Positions 1 to 7,370 of a stretch of DNA of 18,713 nt are shown here, piece by piece (within the stretch, counting starts at the first letter, position 1; every line of letters starts with the position of its first letter). The translations under genes and the position numbers were made by a program. The DNA is taken from contig JAXDAH010000188.1 of assembly GCA_034679905.1 (NCBI GenBank), positions 1 to 18,713 on the forward strand, written 5' to 3'. The notes under the pieces were generated by a model. That model was not told the origin of the DNA and did no database searches. It worked only from the letters and a program-made list of their open reading frames with translations. Source of the DNA: JASEFH01 sp034679905. Lineage in GTDB: Archaea > Halobacteriota > Methanomicrobia > Methanomicrobiales > JACTUA01.

Positions 1-867
1 CGGTTCTCGAGAGGCGCTCAACAGATCCCTGGCTCTCTCTACTGCCGGAGTCAACTGTAAAAAGCAGCATGGAGTCTCCGGATTGTGCTTTCCATGCAGG
101 GGAAAGCGGAGTCGCCCCATCGGAGAGACTGCAATCCGATACATCAGAGCGGATGCGAATGAATCCATGATGCCAATATGCACGACCCGCTGCTCGGCAA
201 GGCGACTCTGACCAGAGGATACCTGAATATCCGCATGAGTATCCTACATCGTGGATGAGGACACCAGCGGTGATGCGGTCGGGTGGTGGTGTTTCAGGTG
301 ATGCGATCTCCGTTAGAATAGCCCAAATGTTAACTAAGAAGCATGAACCAAAGGCTTATTGTAAATGATTCTAATTGTACTGTGGACAAGTCTACTTGGC
401 ACGGTCTCGACTTGTCCACCCTAGTATTATCTGGCACGAGTCATTAATGTTCGGTAAGGCGCGTACGAGCATGACGATTGCCCTGTCGAACGTGGCTATA
501 ATTAAAAATTCTTCCGGGATCGTATATCCGCAACGTCTGCGGTCAGATCCTTTCAGGGCGCGGAGCGTAATACAATTCCTTGGCACGTTCCAGCCTATAC
601 TCCCTGCATCTTGTTTCGAGTATAAAGAAACCTGTATGACACGATCCGGGCACGCCCATGGATATAATCTCGCTGAATCCGATCGCGAGAAGTTCAGCGC
701 CCTGTCATCTCTTCTGCAACGGGCATGCCAGAGTGACAGGGTGATCTCTCCGGTACCGATGCGAGCGGGCGAAGTATCTCGGATGTGCAACAGAACCGAA
801 AACTCCGCAGAAGACCGCGGGGTGGATACTCGCTTTCCGGGATAGTTGTAAATTGTTATTAATGAAT
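1..867. other. Long stretch without a recognisable gene
   Basis: Open frames exist on both strands between about 375 and 845 and overlap each other, but neither translation resembles a known family and neither has a convincing ribosome site. I see no tRNA, transposase or repeat array. One clear structure is the perfect inverted repeat at 382-419, listed separately. The stretch may be intergenic space or a gene decayed beyond recognition. Confidence 0.5.
382..419. repeat. Perfect 11-bp inverted repeat with 16-nt spacer
   Basis: GTGGACAAGTC at 382-392 is matched exactly by its reverse complement GACTTGTCCAC at 409-419. A transcript across it could form an 11-bp stem with a 16-nt loop; on DNA it could be a two-half operator. 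It lies about 500 nt before the nearest confident gene, and no T-run follows on either strand, so a simple terminator is not favoured. Confidence 0.7.
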
Positions 868-886
868 TTTTTATAATAGTATATCA
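868..886 (+). promoter_or_regulatory. Putative TATA box for the phosphoesterase gene
   Basis: An AT-rich block contains TTTATAATA at about 870-878. A start site roughly 25 nt downstream would fall near 899, giving a leader of about 15 nt before the ATG at 915. The spacing fits an archaeal promoter for the two-gene unit 915-3123. Base composition differs sharply from the flanking coding DNA. Confidence 0.5.
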
Positions 887-914
887 TAGATAGTTAATCT
901 AACCGGGATAGAGC

Positions 915-2258
915 ATGGAAGCGATGCGGTCATCCAGCTGGTTCGATAACGATACCCCTCGATATCGTCTTGATCTACGGCTGGGCATCCCTCATTCGAG
1001 GATGCAGGGCGCCATTGAGTGGTGGGTCGGCGACCCCGGCCTGTGCAGAAACCCTGATCGCCATCCCTACCTGATCCTTGCAGAGATCGCTGCCCAGGGG
1101 TGGGATGATCAGCAGGATGTGATGCAGGCCGTTGCCCGTTGTGCTGAAGAGTCCGGACCGATCCTCGTATCGATTAACCCGGTTCCGAATATGCATCTGG
1201 TCCAGGAGATCTCATCCTATCAGGTCTTTCCCTCTCCCGGGCTTCGTTCATTCCTTCTCCTCCTCTCCTCTATCTGCCAAGTGATTATCCCCCCAGGGTC
1301 GTTCGCAGAGAGCATCGCCAGAGGAACGCCAGCTCATCTCGCCATGGACGATGAAGCCGCTCCACCCCGCCAATTAACAGGGAGAAACAGGGTGGAACCA
1401 GATGCCGAAGAAGGCGGTAGTGCAATAGTCCCCTCTCTAAAAAAAGGGCGGGATGATCCGGTTCTTATCGTTATTCTACGGATCGTGCTTCGCAGGGATG
1501 GGATTCCGTTGGCAGAATACGATCTTTATGGGAAAGAGTGGCTGGACTCTTCGATAACGGCTCTGAGAAAGAATGCCCGGCTCTCCCTCCGCAAATTCCG
1601 TATCGGGAAGGGATATCAGATGAATAGGTCCCAGTACCGGGAGGGGCCTCAAATCTATGTCATCAGCGACCTCCATCTTGGCCACGCAAACAGCATTCCG
1701 CGTTACAAGCGGCCATTTTTATTGAGCGATCCCGGCGAAATGGACCGGGTTCTCATCAGGAACTGGAACTGGACCGTAAAGGAGAACGATGCCGTGATCT
1801 TTCTTGGCGATCTCTCGTACATGAGCCCGAAACCCCCCGAATCCTACCTCGGGCGGCTTTGTGGAAGCATCTTCTACCTCAAGGGCAATCACGATCCCTG
1901 CTATCCCTACATGTCGAATTGTCTCCTCATGCGATACAAAGGAGTGCCCTACCTGTTCATTCATGATCCCGAGGAGGTGGTACGGCCATTCGAGGGATGG
2001 GTAATCCACGGTCATCTCCACAACAGAGATATCAGCCGATATCCTTTCTTTAACCCGCATACCCGGATGGTAAATGTGAGTGCGGAGATGATAGGGTACC
2101 GTCCTATCCTCCTTGAGGAGATCCATGACCTGATTCTTGAAACGGACGAAGTCATCCCGTTCCGTGACCTCTCTCCGGCTGAAGAGATTCCCCGGGATAT
2201 TCCTGCAGCCCGGAATTGCCGCTTGCCTGCACGGGGGTGCGATGTCGACCCGATCTGA
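915..2258 (+). CDS. Metallophosphoesterase with N-terminal 2H/LigT-like domain
   Basis: The C-terminal half (about residues 247-420 of 447) is a calcineurin-like metallophosphoesterase. It shows the ordered metal motifs SDLHLGH (251-257), GDL (298-300), GNHD (324-327) and GHLH (366-369), followed by an NVSAE..GYRPI stretch typical of small family members. The N-terminal part (about 15-235) resembles the 2'-5' RNA ligase/2H phosphoesterase fold. Candidate histidines sit at H50 and H141, and a late PLAEYDL segment (198-204) is of the kind seen near the end of LigT-like proteins. The two H-x-[ST]-x motifs are not canonical, so this domain may be inactive or misassigned. Both domains suggest cytosolic phosphodiester hydrolysis, perhaps on RNA or nucleotides; the substrate is unknown. 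The ATG at 915 was chosen from its distance to the TATA box; an in-frame ATG at 924 is an alternative. The 3' end overlaps the next gene by 17 nt. Confidence 0.75.
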   Translation: MEAMRSSSWFDNDTPRYRLDLRLGIPHSRMQGAIEWWVGDPGLCRNPDRHPYLILAEIAAQGWDDQQDVMQAVARCAEESGPILVSINPVPNMHLVQEISSYQVFPSPGLRSFLLLLSSICQVIIPPGSFAESIARGTPAHLAMDDEAAPPRQLTGRNRVEPDAEEGGSAIVPSLKKGRDDPVLIVILRIVLRRDGIPLAEYDLYGKEWLDSSITALRKNARLSLRKFRIGKGYQMNRSQYREGPQIYVISDLHLGHANSIPRYKRPFLLSDPGEMDRVLIRNWNWTVKENDAVIFLGDLSYMSPKPPESYLGRLCGSIFYLKGNHDPCYPYMSNCLLMRYKGVPYLFIHDPEEVVRPFEGWVIHGHLHNRDISRYPFFNPHTRMVNVSAEMIGYRPILLEEIHDLILETDEVIPFRDLSPAEEIPRDIPAARNCRLPARGCDVDPI

Positions 2259-3123
2259 GCAGACGCGAATCCTCGAGCAGAGGGGAGGGGTCATTCTCGA
2301 GCGGGACACCCGTTTCTGCACCGTCCGCCTGCGTATCCCCGGTGGAATAATCTCCCCCGGCCAGCTTCGCGGCATCGCAGATATCACCAGGAATCTCGGT
2401 ATCGGAACGGTGCATCTGACGACACGGCAGACGATGGAGGTCCCCCATATTCCTCTGGAGAAAGTCTCCTCAATGCTTATCGCGCTGGAGAAGGACGGCA
2501 TCCGCCTGGATTCCGAGCACGAGGGGGTGGTCAATATCACCGCATGTCCCGGCACGGATCGATGCCGGTTTTCGAATATCGAGACCAGCAGCATACTCCG
2601 GCGACTGGATATAGTCCATTCTGGCAGGGAGATGCCAGTACGGGTGCGGATCGCCATATCTGCCTGCCCCAACGGGTGCACCAGCGAGCGACTGAGCGAT
2701 ATCGGGATTACCGGACTCCGAACGCCTATTGGAAATGAAGAGTTGTGCAGCGGTTGCGGAGCCTGTGCTAAAATCTGCAAGGAAAAGGCCATCTCCATGC
2801 TGAACGGACACCTTGCGATCGATTCGGAGCGATGTGCAGAGTGCGGCATGTGCATCCTCTCCTGCCCGTTCCAGAGTATCCAGGGGACAGCGCCCCGCTA
2901 TCTGATCACTGTCGGAGGGAGGCGGGGTCGCCATCCGGTTGCGGGGCGAGAGTTGATCCGCGTGGATTCGGAGGATAAAGCCGCAGGTGTCATTCATCGT
3001 GTCCTGGACTGGATCCAGGAATGTGCATACCCTGAGATCAACCTGGCCGATCAGCTGGATAGAATGGATTTCTCCGCATTCCAGCTCCAATTAATCCAGG
3101 AATTCGATAAATCAGAACCTTGA
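2242..3123 (+). CDS. Small siroheme sulfite-reductase-like protein with 2[4Fe-4S] ferredoxin domain
   Basis: This 293-residue protein carries the nitrite/sulfite reductase [4Fe-4S]-siroheme signature C-X5-C...C-X3-C: ACPGTDRC (C102, C108) and CPNGC (C142, C146). A preceding TTRQ segment (61-64) is typical of the siroheme pocket. A ferredoxin domain is inserted at 165-215, with two CxxCxxCxxxC sets (C169/172/175/179 and C198/201/204/208). It matches the dissimilatory sulfite-reductase-like proteins (Dsr-LP) widespread in methanogens, whose physiological reaction is mostly unsettled. They lack the F420H2-oxidising part of Fsr. The start at ATG 2242 is supported by GGGGGTG just upstream; the frame is open further 5', but that part lies inside the previous gene. 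The 17-nt overlap suggests translational coupling with the phosphoesterase. Sulfite or nitrite reduction and a biosynthetic siroheme role both remain possible. Confidence 0.85.
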   Translation: MSTRSEQTRILEQRGGVILERDTRFCTVRLRIPGGIISPGQLRGIADITRNLGIGTVHLTTRQTMEVPHIPLEKVSSMLIALEKDGIRLDSEHEGVVNITACPGTDRCRFSNIETSSILRRLDIVHSGREMPVRVRIAISACPNGCTSERLSDIGITGLRTPIGNEELCSGCGACAKICKEKAISMLNGHLAIDSERCAECGMCILSCPFQSIQGTAPRYLITVGGRRGRHPVAGRELIRVDSEDKAAGVIHRVLDWIQECAYPEINLADQLDRMDFSAFQLQLIQEFDKSEP

Positions 3124-3283
3124 ATCCAACGGTAACAAGATTCCGTCGTGTCCGCTTCCCGTTATCCCCGAGGATGCCGGACAGGTCTACCCGTAGAATT
3201 TCCCGCACCAGAATCCTTCATACAGCGATACGTGAGATCGGGTTTTCGTGGAGGTAAAATCTGCAGTCTTCGCATAAACCACA

Positions 3284-3445
3284 ATGTTGCACCGCATACT
3301 GGAGATCGCCGAAGACGGGCATCTGCCTTCTGTCGTGAAGGTGGGGGGAGATCCGACCTTCGGAACGGGCATCACAATAAACTACACATTTAAAATTTCA
3401 GAAGCACACTGCTCTGGATTCCTTTTCTGCACCCCTGTAAGTTAA
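3284..3445 (+). CDS. Possible 53-residue small ORF, unrecognised
   Basis: An ATG-to-TAA frame of 53 codons reads in a protein-like way (segments LHRILEIAEDG and VVKVGGDPTFGTG) but matches no family I recognise. A GGAGGT sits at 3249-3254, too far upstream to serve the ATG at 3284. The same frame also reads sensibly just before an in-frame TAA at 3275. It could be a real small gene, the end of a decayed one, or chance. Confidence 0.15.
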   Translation: MLHRILEIAEDGHLPSVVKVGGDPTFGTGITINYTFKISEAHCSGFLFCTPVS

Positions 3446-3471
3446 ACAGGTGTGCACCAATATGAATTTGT

Positions 3472-3501
3472 GTTAATTATCTGTGAATTAACTTGATTAA
3501 C
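3472..3501. promoter_or_regulatory. TTAA-type inverted repeat before the fwd promoter
   Basis: GTTAATT (3472-3478) and AATTAAC (3486-3492) form a perfect 7-bp inverted repeat around a 7-nt spacer. A third partial copy, GATTAAC, is at 3495-3501. The element ends about 13 nt upstream of the putative TATA box, where an archaeal regulator could bind. The operator role is inference; AT-rich promoter DNA also gives such repeats by chance. Confidence 0.4.
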
Positions 3502-3513
3502 AATTGCATAATG

Positions 3514-3529
3514 TTAAATAATAATAAAT
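3514..3529 (+). promoter_or_regulatory. Putative TATA box of the fwd operon
   Basis: TTAAATAATAATAAAT is centred about 25 nt before the fwdG ATG. Normal archaeal spacing would place the transcription start at or very near the ATG, and no Shine-Dalgarno site is visible before that ATG. The first gene of the operon may therefore be translated from a leaderless or near-leaderless mRNA, whereas fwdD, fwdB and fwdC all have clear ribosome sites. Confidence 0.5.
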
Positions 3530-3545
3530 AGCGACCATTTAACGC

Positions 3546-3806
3546 ATGGCTTTTAGTGCACATGTTCACATGGAACGTTGCACGGGGTGCGGGAACTGCG
3601 TCATGGCATGTCCGGTAAACGCCCTGGAGATTTACACCATCGACCCGGCAACGAAGGAGAAGATCTATTCGGTCACGAACGGGAGATCGATCAGTCTCGA
3701 TCTCAATTCCGAGCTCTGTGGCGGGTGCGGAGTGTGCATCGAGGCGTGCCCGTATAGTGTCATCTCCCTACGGTTTTCGAAGAGCCCCGAAAAAGCCGTT
3801 CTTTGA
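3546..3806 (+). CDS. fwdG: Ferredoxin subunit of formylmethanofuran dehydrogenase (FwdG-like)
   Basis: An 86-residue bacterial-type 2[4Fe-4S] ferredoxin with two CxxCxxCxxxCP sets: C12/15/18/22 and C58/61/64/68, separated by a longer insert (about 28-55) with ENTIRE-frame coding character. Length and position directly before fwdD match FwdG, the small iron-sulfur subunit that passes low-potential electrons to the catalytic subunit FwdB. It has no signal peptide and is expected in the cytosol. It starts at the ATG 3546 with no ribosome site, in keeping with leaderless initiation from the TATA box at 3514-3529. The 60 nt to fwdD contain a direct repeat AGATTTCTGA (3835-3844 and 3847-3856). The polyferredoxin FwdF, which normally feeds the complex, is not in the window. 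A generic ferredoxin is the alternative, but the operon position argues for FwdG. Confidence 0.8.
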   Translation: MAFSAHVHMERCTGCGNCVMACPVNALEIYTIDPATKEKIYSVTNGRSISLDLNSELCGGCGVCIEACPYSVISLRFSKSPEKAVL

Positions 3807-3865
3807 ATTTCGACCAGAGAAAGCGAGCGTGAACAGATTTCTGAAAAGATTTCTGAGGTTACCGT

Positions 3866-4279
3866 ATGAAAGCGAAGATTGCCCTCAATATGATCACCCA
3901 GCGTGCGGTGGAGGAAGGACAGGCGATGGAGAAGGGAAAGACCACCCGAGAATACTTCGAAGCCTGTTCCATTGTTGAGATGAATCGGGAGGATATGAAG
4001 AAGCTGGGCATCTGGACGAACACCAACGTCCGGGTCACCAGCGAAGTCGGTAGCGTCATCGTGAAAGCGATCGAGCCGACCCAGTACTGCCCGCCGGGAC
4101 TCGCTCACATCCGGCAGGGCGTATGGGCAAACCAGGTGGTTCCCCCGCGGACACAATCGACAGGAACTCCGCAGTACAGCGGGTTCCCCGTCACTATCGA
4201 ACCAGCACCGCAAGAGAAAATTAAAACCGCCCTCGAACTGGTCCAGGGGGCGGTAGGTCTCTGGAAAGGAGGTAATTAG
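3866..4279 (+). CDS. fwdD: Formylmethanofuran dehydrogenase subunit D
   Basis: This 137-residue protein is the molybdopterin-dinucleotide-binding subunit that completes the pterin site of FwdB; in other molybdo/tungsto-enzymes the same fold is the C-terminal domain of the catalytic chain. Family features are a small beta-barrel with a GIWTNTNVRVTSEVGSV stretch (about residues 50-66) and a conserved PPGLAHIRQGVWANQV segment (77-92), both visible here. Start ATG 3866 is preceded by GAGGTT at 3855-3860. The stop codon directly abuts the fwdB start with no gap, so the two are probably translationally coupled and made in equal amounts. The ribosome site for fwdB lies in the last codons of this gene. 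Confidence 0.9.
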   Translation: MKAKIALNMITQRAVEEGQAMEKGKTTREYFEACSIVEMNREDMKKLGIWTNTNVRVTSEVGSVIVKAIEPTQYCPPGLAHIRQGVWANQVVPPRTQSTGTPQYSGFPVTIEPAPQEKIKTALELVQGAVGLWKGGN

Positions 4280-5653
4280 ATGCCAAAATGGATCACGCAA
4301 GTCGGATGCCCCTACTGTGGGGCATCCTGTGACGACCTCGAAGTTCTCGTCTCGGACGACGGAAAAAAGGTGCTCGAGACGAGGAATGCCTGTGTTATCG
4401 GGAATGAGATCTTCCACCATGCATCCAGCCCCGACAGGCCGAAGAGGCCGCGGTTGAGGCAGCCGGATGGGAGCATGAAAGAGATCTCCTACGATGAAGC
4501 CGTCGACTATACTGCAAAAACTCTGCTCAAGGCGAAAAAACCGCTCATTTATGGCTTCGGCTCCACCAACTGCGAGGGGATGAGCGCCGTAGCACGGGTG
4601 GCTGAGAAGGCCGGCGCCGTGCTCGATAACTGCGCATCCATCTGCCATGGGCCGTCATTCCTCGCCATCTTCGATAACGGCTATCCCAGCTGCACCCTTG
4701 GAGAGGTGAAGAACCGGGCCGATGTCATCGTCTTCTGGGGCTGCAACCCCATGCATGCGCACCCCCGCCACACCTCACGCTATTCTATCTTTCCGCGGGG
4801 ATTCTTCACCAGCAAGGGACAGATGGGGCGCACGGTGATCGTAATCGATCCACGGAGGACCGATACGGCAAAACTGGCAGACATACATCTCATGGTCAAG
4901 CAGGGACACGATTACGACCTTTTCGATGCCTTCAGGACTGTCCTGCGGGGGCACAGCATACCCGACGAGGTTGCGGGCATCCGCAAGGAGATGATCCAGA
5001 AAGCAGCCGATATCATGAAAAATGCCCGGTTTGTCATGATCTTCTTCGGTATGGGCTGCACGCATACCGATGGCCGAAATCATAACGTGGACATCGCCAT
5101 CAGCACGACACGGGACCTCAACTCCTTCACCAAAGCTTCGATCATGGCGATGCGAGGGCACTACAACATCGCAGGACCCGGCCAGGTCTGGTCATGGCAG
5201 TTCGGGTTCCCGTACTGTCTCGATCTGAGCAGGGGGACCCATGCTCATATGAACCCCGGCGAGACGAGCTCCATCGACCTTGCCATGCGGGACGAAGTGG
5301 ACTGCTTCGTGAACGTCGGTACAGATGCCGGTGCCCATTTTCCGATTGAAGCGGTCAAGCATCTGAAGAAGCATCCGTTCATCACCGTCGATCCCAACAT
5401 CTGCATGGCGAGCGAGATCTCCGACCTCCACATGCCTGTACGTGTTGTGGGCGTGGAAGAGCCCGGTGTCGTCTATCGGATGGACAATGTGCCGATCCAG
5501 TTTAAAAAGGTCATCGACGGTCCGGAAGGAGTTCCCAGCGATGAAGAGCTCTTCGACAGGATCTACAAGCGAATGTGCGAGCTGACGGAGACCGAACCCA
5601 TCTGGATCCTGGGCAGAGAGCATGTGAAGGCATCTACCGGTTCGGAGCAGTGA
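4280..5653 (+). CDS. fwdB: Formylmethanofuran dehydrogenase catalytic subunit B (Cys form)
   Basis: This 457-residue subunit holds the Mo or W bis-pterin centre that reduces CO2 to formate, which then travels to FwdA. The N-terminal CPYCGASC (C10, C13, C17) with C38 gives the [4Fe-4S] site. SICHGPS (120-126) contains C122, equivalent to the metal-ligand Cys of tungsten FwdB; it is encoded by TGC, not the TGA (Sec) of some methanogens. Pterin-binding segments such as WGCNPMHAHPRH (154-165) and VIDPRRTDTAKLAD also fit. Start ATG 4280 has GGAGGT at 4268-4273 in the end of fwdD. fwdA follows after 2 nt. The protein is slightly longer than the roughly 430 residues usual for the family. Whether the metal is W (Fwd) or Mo (Fmd) cannot be decided from the sequence. 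Confidence 0.95.
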   Translation: MPKWITQVGCPYCGASCDDLEVLVSDDGKKVLETRNACVIGNEIFHHASSPDRPKRPRLRQPDGSMKEISYDEAVDYTAKTLLKAKKPLIYGFGSTNCEGMSAVARVAEKAGAVLDNCASICHGPSFLAIFDNGYPSCTLGEVKNRADVIVFWGCNPMHAHPRHTSRYSIFPRGFFTSKGQMGRTVIVIDPRRTDTAKLADIHLMVKQGHDYDLFDAFRTVLRGHSIPDEVAGIRKEMIQKAADIMKNARFVMIFFGMGCTHTDGRNHNVDIAISTTRDLNSFTKASIMAMRGHYNIAGPGQVWSWQFGFPYCLDLSRGTHAHMNPGETSSIDLAMRDEVDCFVNVGTDAGAHFPIEAVKHLKKHPFITVDPNICMASEISDLHMPVRVVGVEEPGVVYRMDNVPIQFKKVIDGPEGVPSDEELFDRIYKRMCELTETEPIWILGREHVKASTGSEQ

Positions 5654-5655
5654 GC

Positions 5656-7362
5656 ATGGCCGAAATTTTGATTAAGGGTGGATTTGTCGTCGATCCCACG
5701 CGCAAGATCGATGGGGACGTGGCAGACATTGCCATCAAGGGCGACCGGATTGTCGAAGAGGTGGGTCCGGACGCAAAGGTGATCGACGCCCGGGGAAAGG
5801 TGGTGATGGCCGGCGCCGTTGACGTGCATGCCCATGTTGCCGGGCCGAAGGTGAATGTCGGCCGCCTGATGCGACCCGAGGATAAGCTCTTCAAGAGCCC
5901 TGCTGCGCAGGATCGATACCGGATGGAGAGCGGATTCTCCATTCCCAGCACCTTCAAGACGGGGTACGATTATGCCAGGATGGGGTATGCCTTCGTCCTG
6001 GAGGCTGCCATGCCTCCTCTCCATTCCCCCCACGTACACGAGGAGATCCACGACACTCCCATTATCGATGAGGGAGCGCTCCCGGTCTTCGCAAACAACT
6101 GGTTTGTGCTCGAATACCTGAAAAATGGAGAGGTTGAGAACAGCGCCGCATACGTTGCATGGCTTCTTGGAGCAACCAAGGGCTTTGGGGTTAAACTGGT
6201 GAACCCCGGCGGTACGGCAGCGTGGGCCTGGGGTCTCAACTGCCTGACCCTCAAGGATCCGGTCCCCTACTACGATATCACACCGGCCGAGATCATCACC
6301 GGCCTGATGCAGACCAATGAATACCTCGGACTGCCGCATTCCATACACATCCACCAGAATAGCCTCGGAATCCCCGGTAACTACGAGGTTACCCTGGATT
6401 CGCTCCGTCTTGCAGAAGGAGTCAAGGCGAAGAACAAGTTCGCTCGGAATACCGTCATGCATTCCACACACATCCAGTTCCACTCCTATGGCGGCGATTC
6501 ATGGAGCAACTTCGAATCCAAAGCTCGTGAAGTCATGGATTATGTCAACAAGCAGAAGAATATCACCGTCGACCTCGGCTGTGTGACACTCGATGAGACG
6601 ACGACCATGACTGCGGATGGTCCCTTCGAGCATCACCTCAACCAGTTGAATCACCTGAAGTGGGCGAACACCGATGTGGAACTCGAGACCGCCGCCGGGG
6701 TTGTGCCCTACGTCTACGATAAAGACATCAAGGTATGCGGGATCCAGTGGGCGATTGGACTGGAGCTGGGGCTCTATGCCAAGGACCCGATGCGGGTCTT
6801 CATCACCACCGATCACCCCAATGCCGGTCCTTTCATCCGGTATCCCCGAATTATCAAGTGGCTGATGAGCCAGAAAGCGCGGGATGAGACCCTCGCCTCG
6901 TTCAAGCACAGTAAAAAGGTGATCGATGCAACGAACATTCATTCGATCGAGACGGAACGCACCCTCTTCGAGATAGCCCAGATGACGAGAGCGGGCCCGG
7001 CAAAAGCCCTCGGTCTCTCTCACCTGTTTGGCGGGCTTGCCCCGGGTATGGATGCCAATGTTGCGGTCTACAATCTCGACTACACGGACATGCCCGCAGA
7101 CCCGGAGGAGATCGAGCGGGCCTTCTCCCGTGCACGATGGTTCGTCAAGTCGGGAGAGATCGTTGTGCAAGATGGCGATATCGTCAGCCATGGCAACAAG
7201 AGGACGATCTGGGTGAATGCCAGAGTCAAGGAGAATCCCCAGGTTATCCGGGACATCCATGAAAAATTCTTGAAAGACTACACGGTGGGACTTGACAACT
7301 ACCCGGTACGGGACTACCTTGCTCCCAACCCCTACGTGATTGACATCGATGTGGAGGCCTGA
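5656..7362 (+). CDS. fwdA: Formylmethanofuran dehydrogenase subunit A (amidohydrolase)
   Basis: This 568-residue subunit of the amidohydrolase/dihydroorotase superfamily condenses formate with methanofuran at a binuclear zinc site. The expected ligands are present: VHAH (H58, H60), the lysine that is carboxylated in GFGVKLVNPGG (K180), H231/H233 in SIHIHQN, H269/H272 in MHSTH, and the catalytic Asp in TTDHPNAG (D386). All are close to the positions in the structurally known enzyme. Length agrees with the family (about 570). The start ATG at 5656 was chosen because it begins the standard MAEILIKGG opening, follows a GGAG at 5644-5647 and lies 2 nt after the fwdB stop; the frame is open upstream only inside fwdB. 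It acts in the cytosol with FwdB through an internal formate tunnel, as known for the family. Confidence 0.95.
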   Translation: MAEILIKGGFVVDPTRKIDGDVADIAIKGDRIVEEVGPDAKVIDARGKVVMAGAVDVHAHVAGPKVNVGRLMRPEDKLFKSPAAQDRYRMESGFSIPSTFKTGYDYARMGYAFVLEAAMPPLHSPHVHEEIHDTPIIDEGALPVFANNWFVLEYLKNGEVENSAAYVAWLLGATKGFGVKLVNPGGTAAWAWGLNCLTLKDPVPYYDITPAEIITGLMQTNEYLGLPHSIHIHQNSLGIPGNYEVTLDSLRLAEGVKAKNKFARNTVMHSTHIQFHSYGGDSWSNFESKAREVMDYVNKQKNITVDLGCVTLDETTTMTADGPFEHHLNQLNHLKWANTDVELETAAGVVPYVYDKDIKVCGIQWAIGLELGLYAKDPMRVFITTDHPNAGPFIRYPRIIKWLMSQKARDETLASFKHSKKVIDATNIHSIETERTLFEIAQMTRAGPAKALGLSHLFGGLAPGMDANVAVYNLDYTDMPADPEEIERAFSRARWFVKSGEIVVQDGDIVSHGNKRTIWVNARVKENPQVIRDIHEKFLKDYTVGLDNYPVRDYLAPNPYVIDIDVEA

Positions 7363-7370
7363 GGTGAATC

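Larger units (their letters stand above)
3124..3545. other. Intergenic region upstream of the fwd operon
   Basis: About 420 nt lie between the sulfite-reductase-like gene and fwdG. The first two thirds hold only short, unrecognised frames, including a 53-codon one listed separately. The last 75 nt are very AT-rich and contain the inverted repeat and TATA box listed separately. Near 3449-3458 is a short palindrome-like GGTGTGCACC. No RNA gene was recognised. Confidence 0.6.

Noticed and set aside
1719..2855. 378-codon open frame on the minus strand
   Set aside because: It runs antisense to the phosphoesterase and sulfite-reductase-like genes, whose motifs are unmistakable. Its own translation has no recognisable domain.
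3665..4648. 327-codon minus-strand frame
   Set aside because: Antisense to fwdG, fwdD and fwdB; a shadow of GC-rich coding sequence.
5575..5655. Upstream extension of fwdA by 27 codons
   Set aside because: It lies inside fwdB; the ATG at 5656 gives the standard family start and has a ribosome site.
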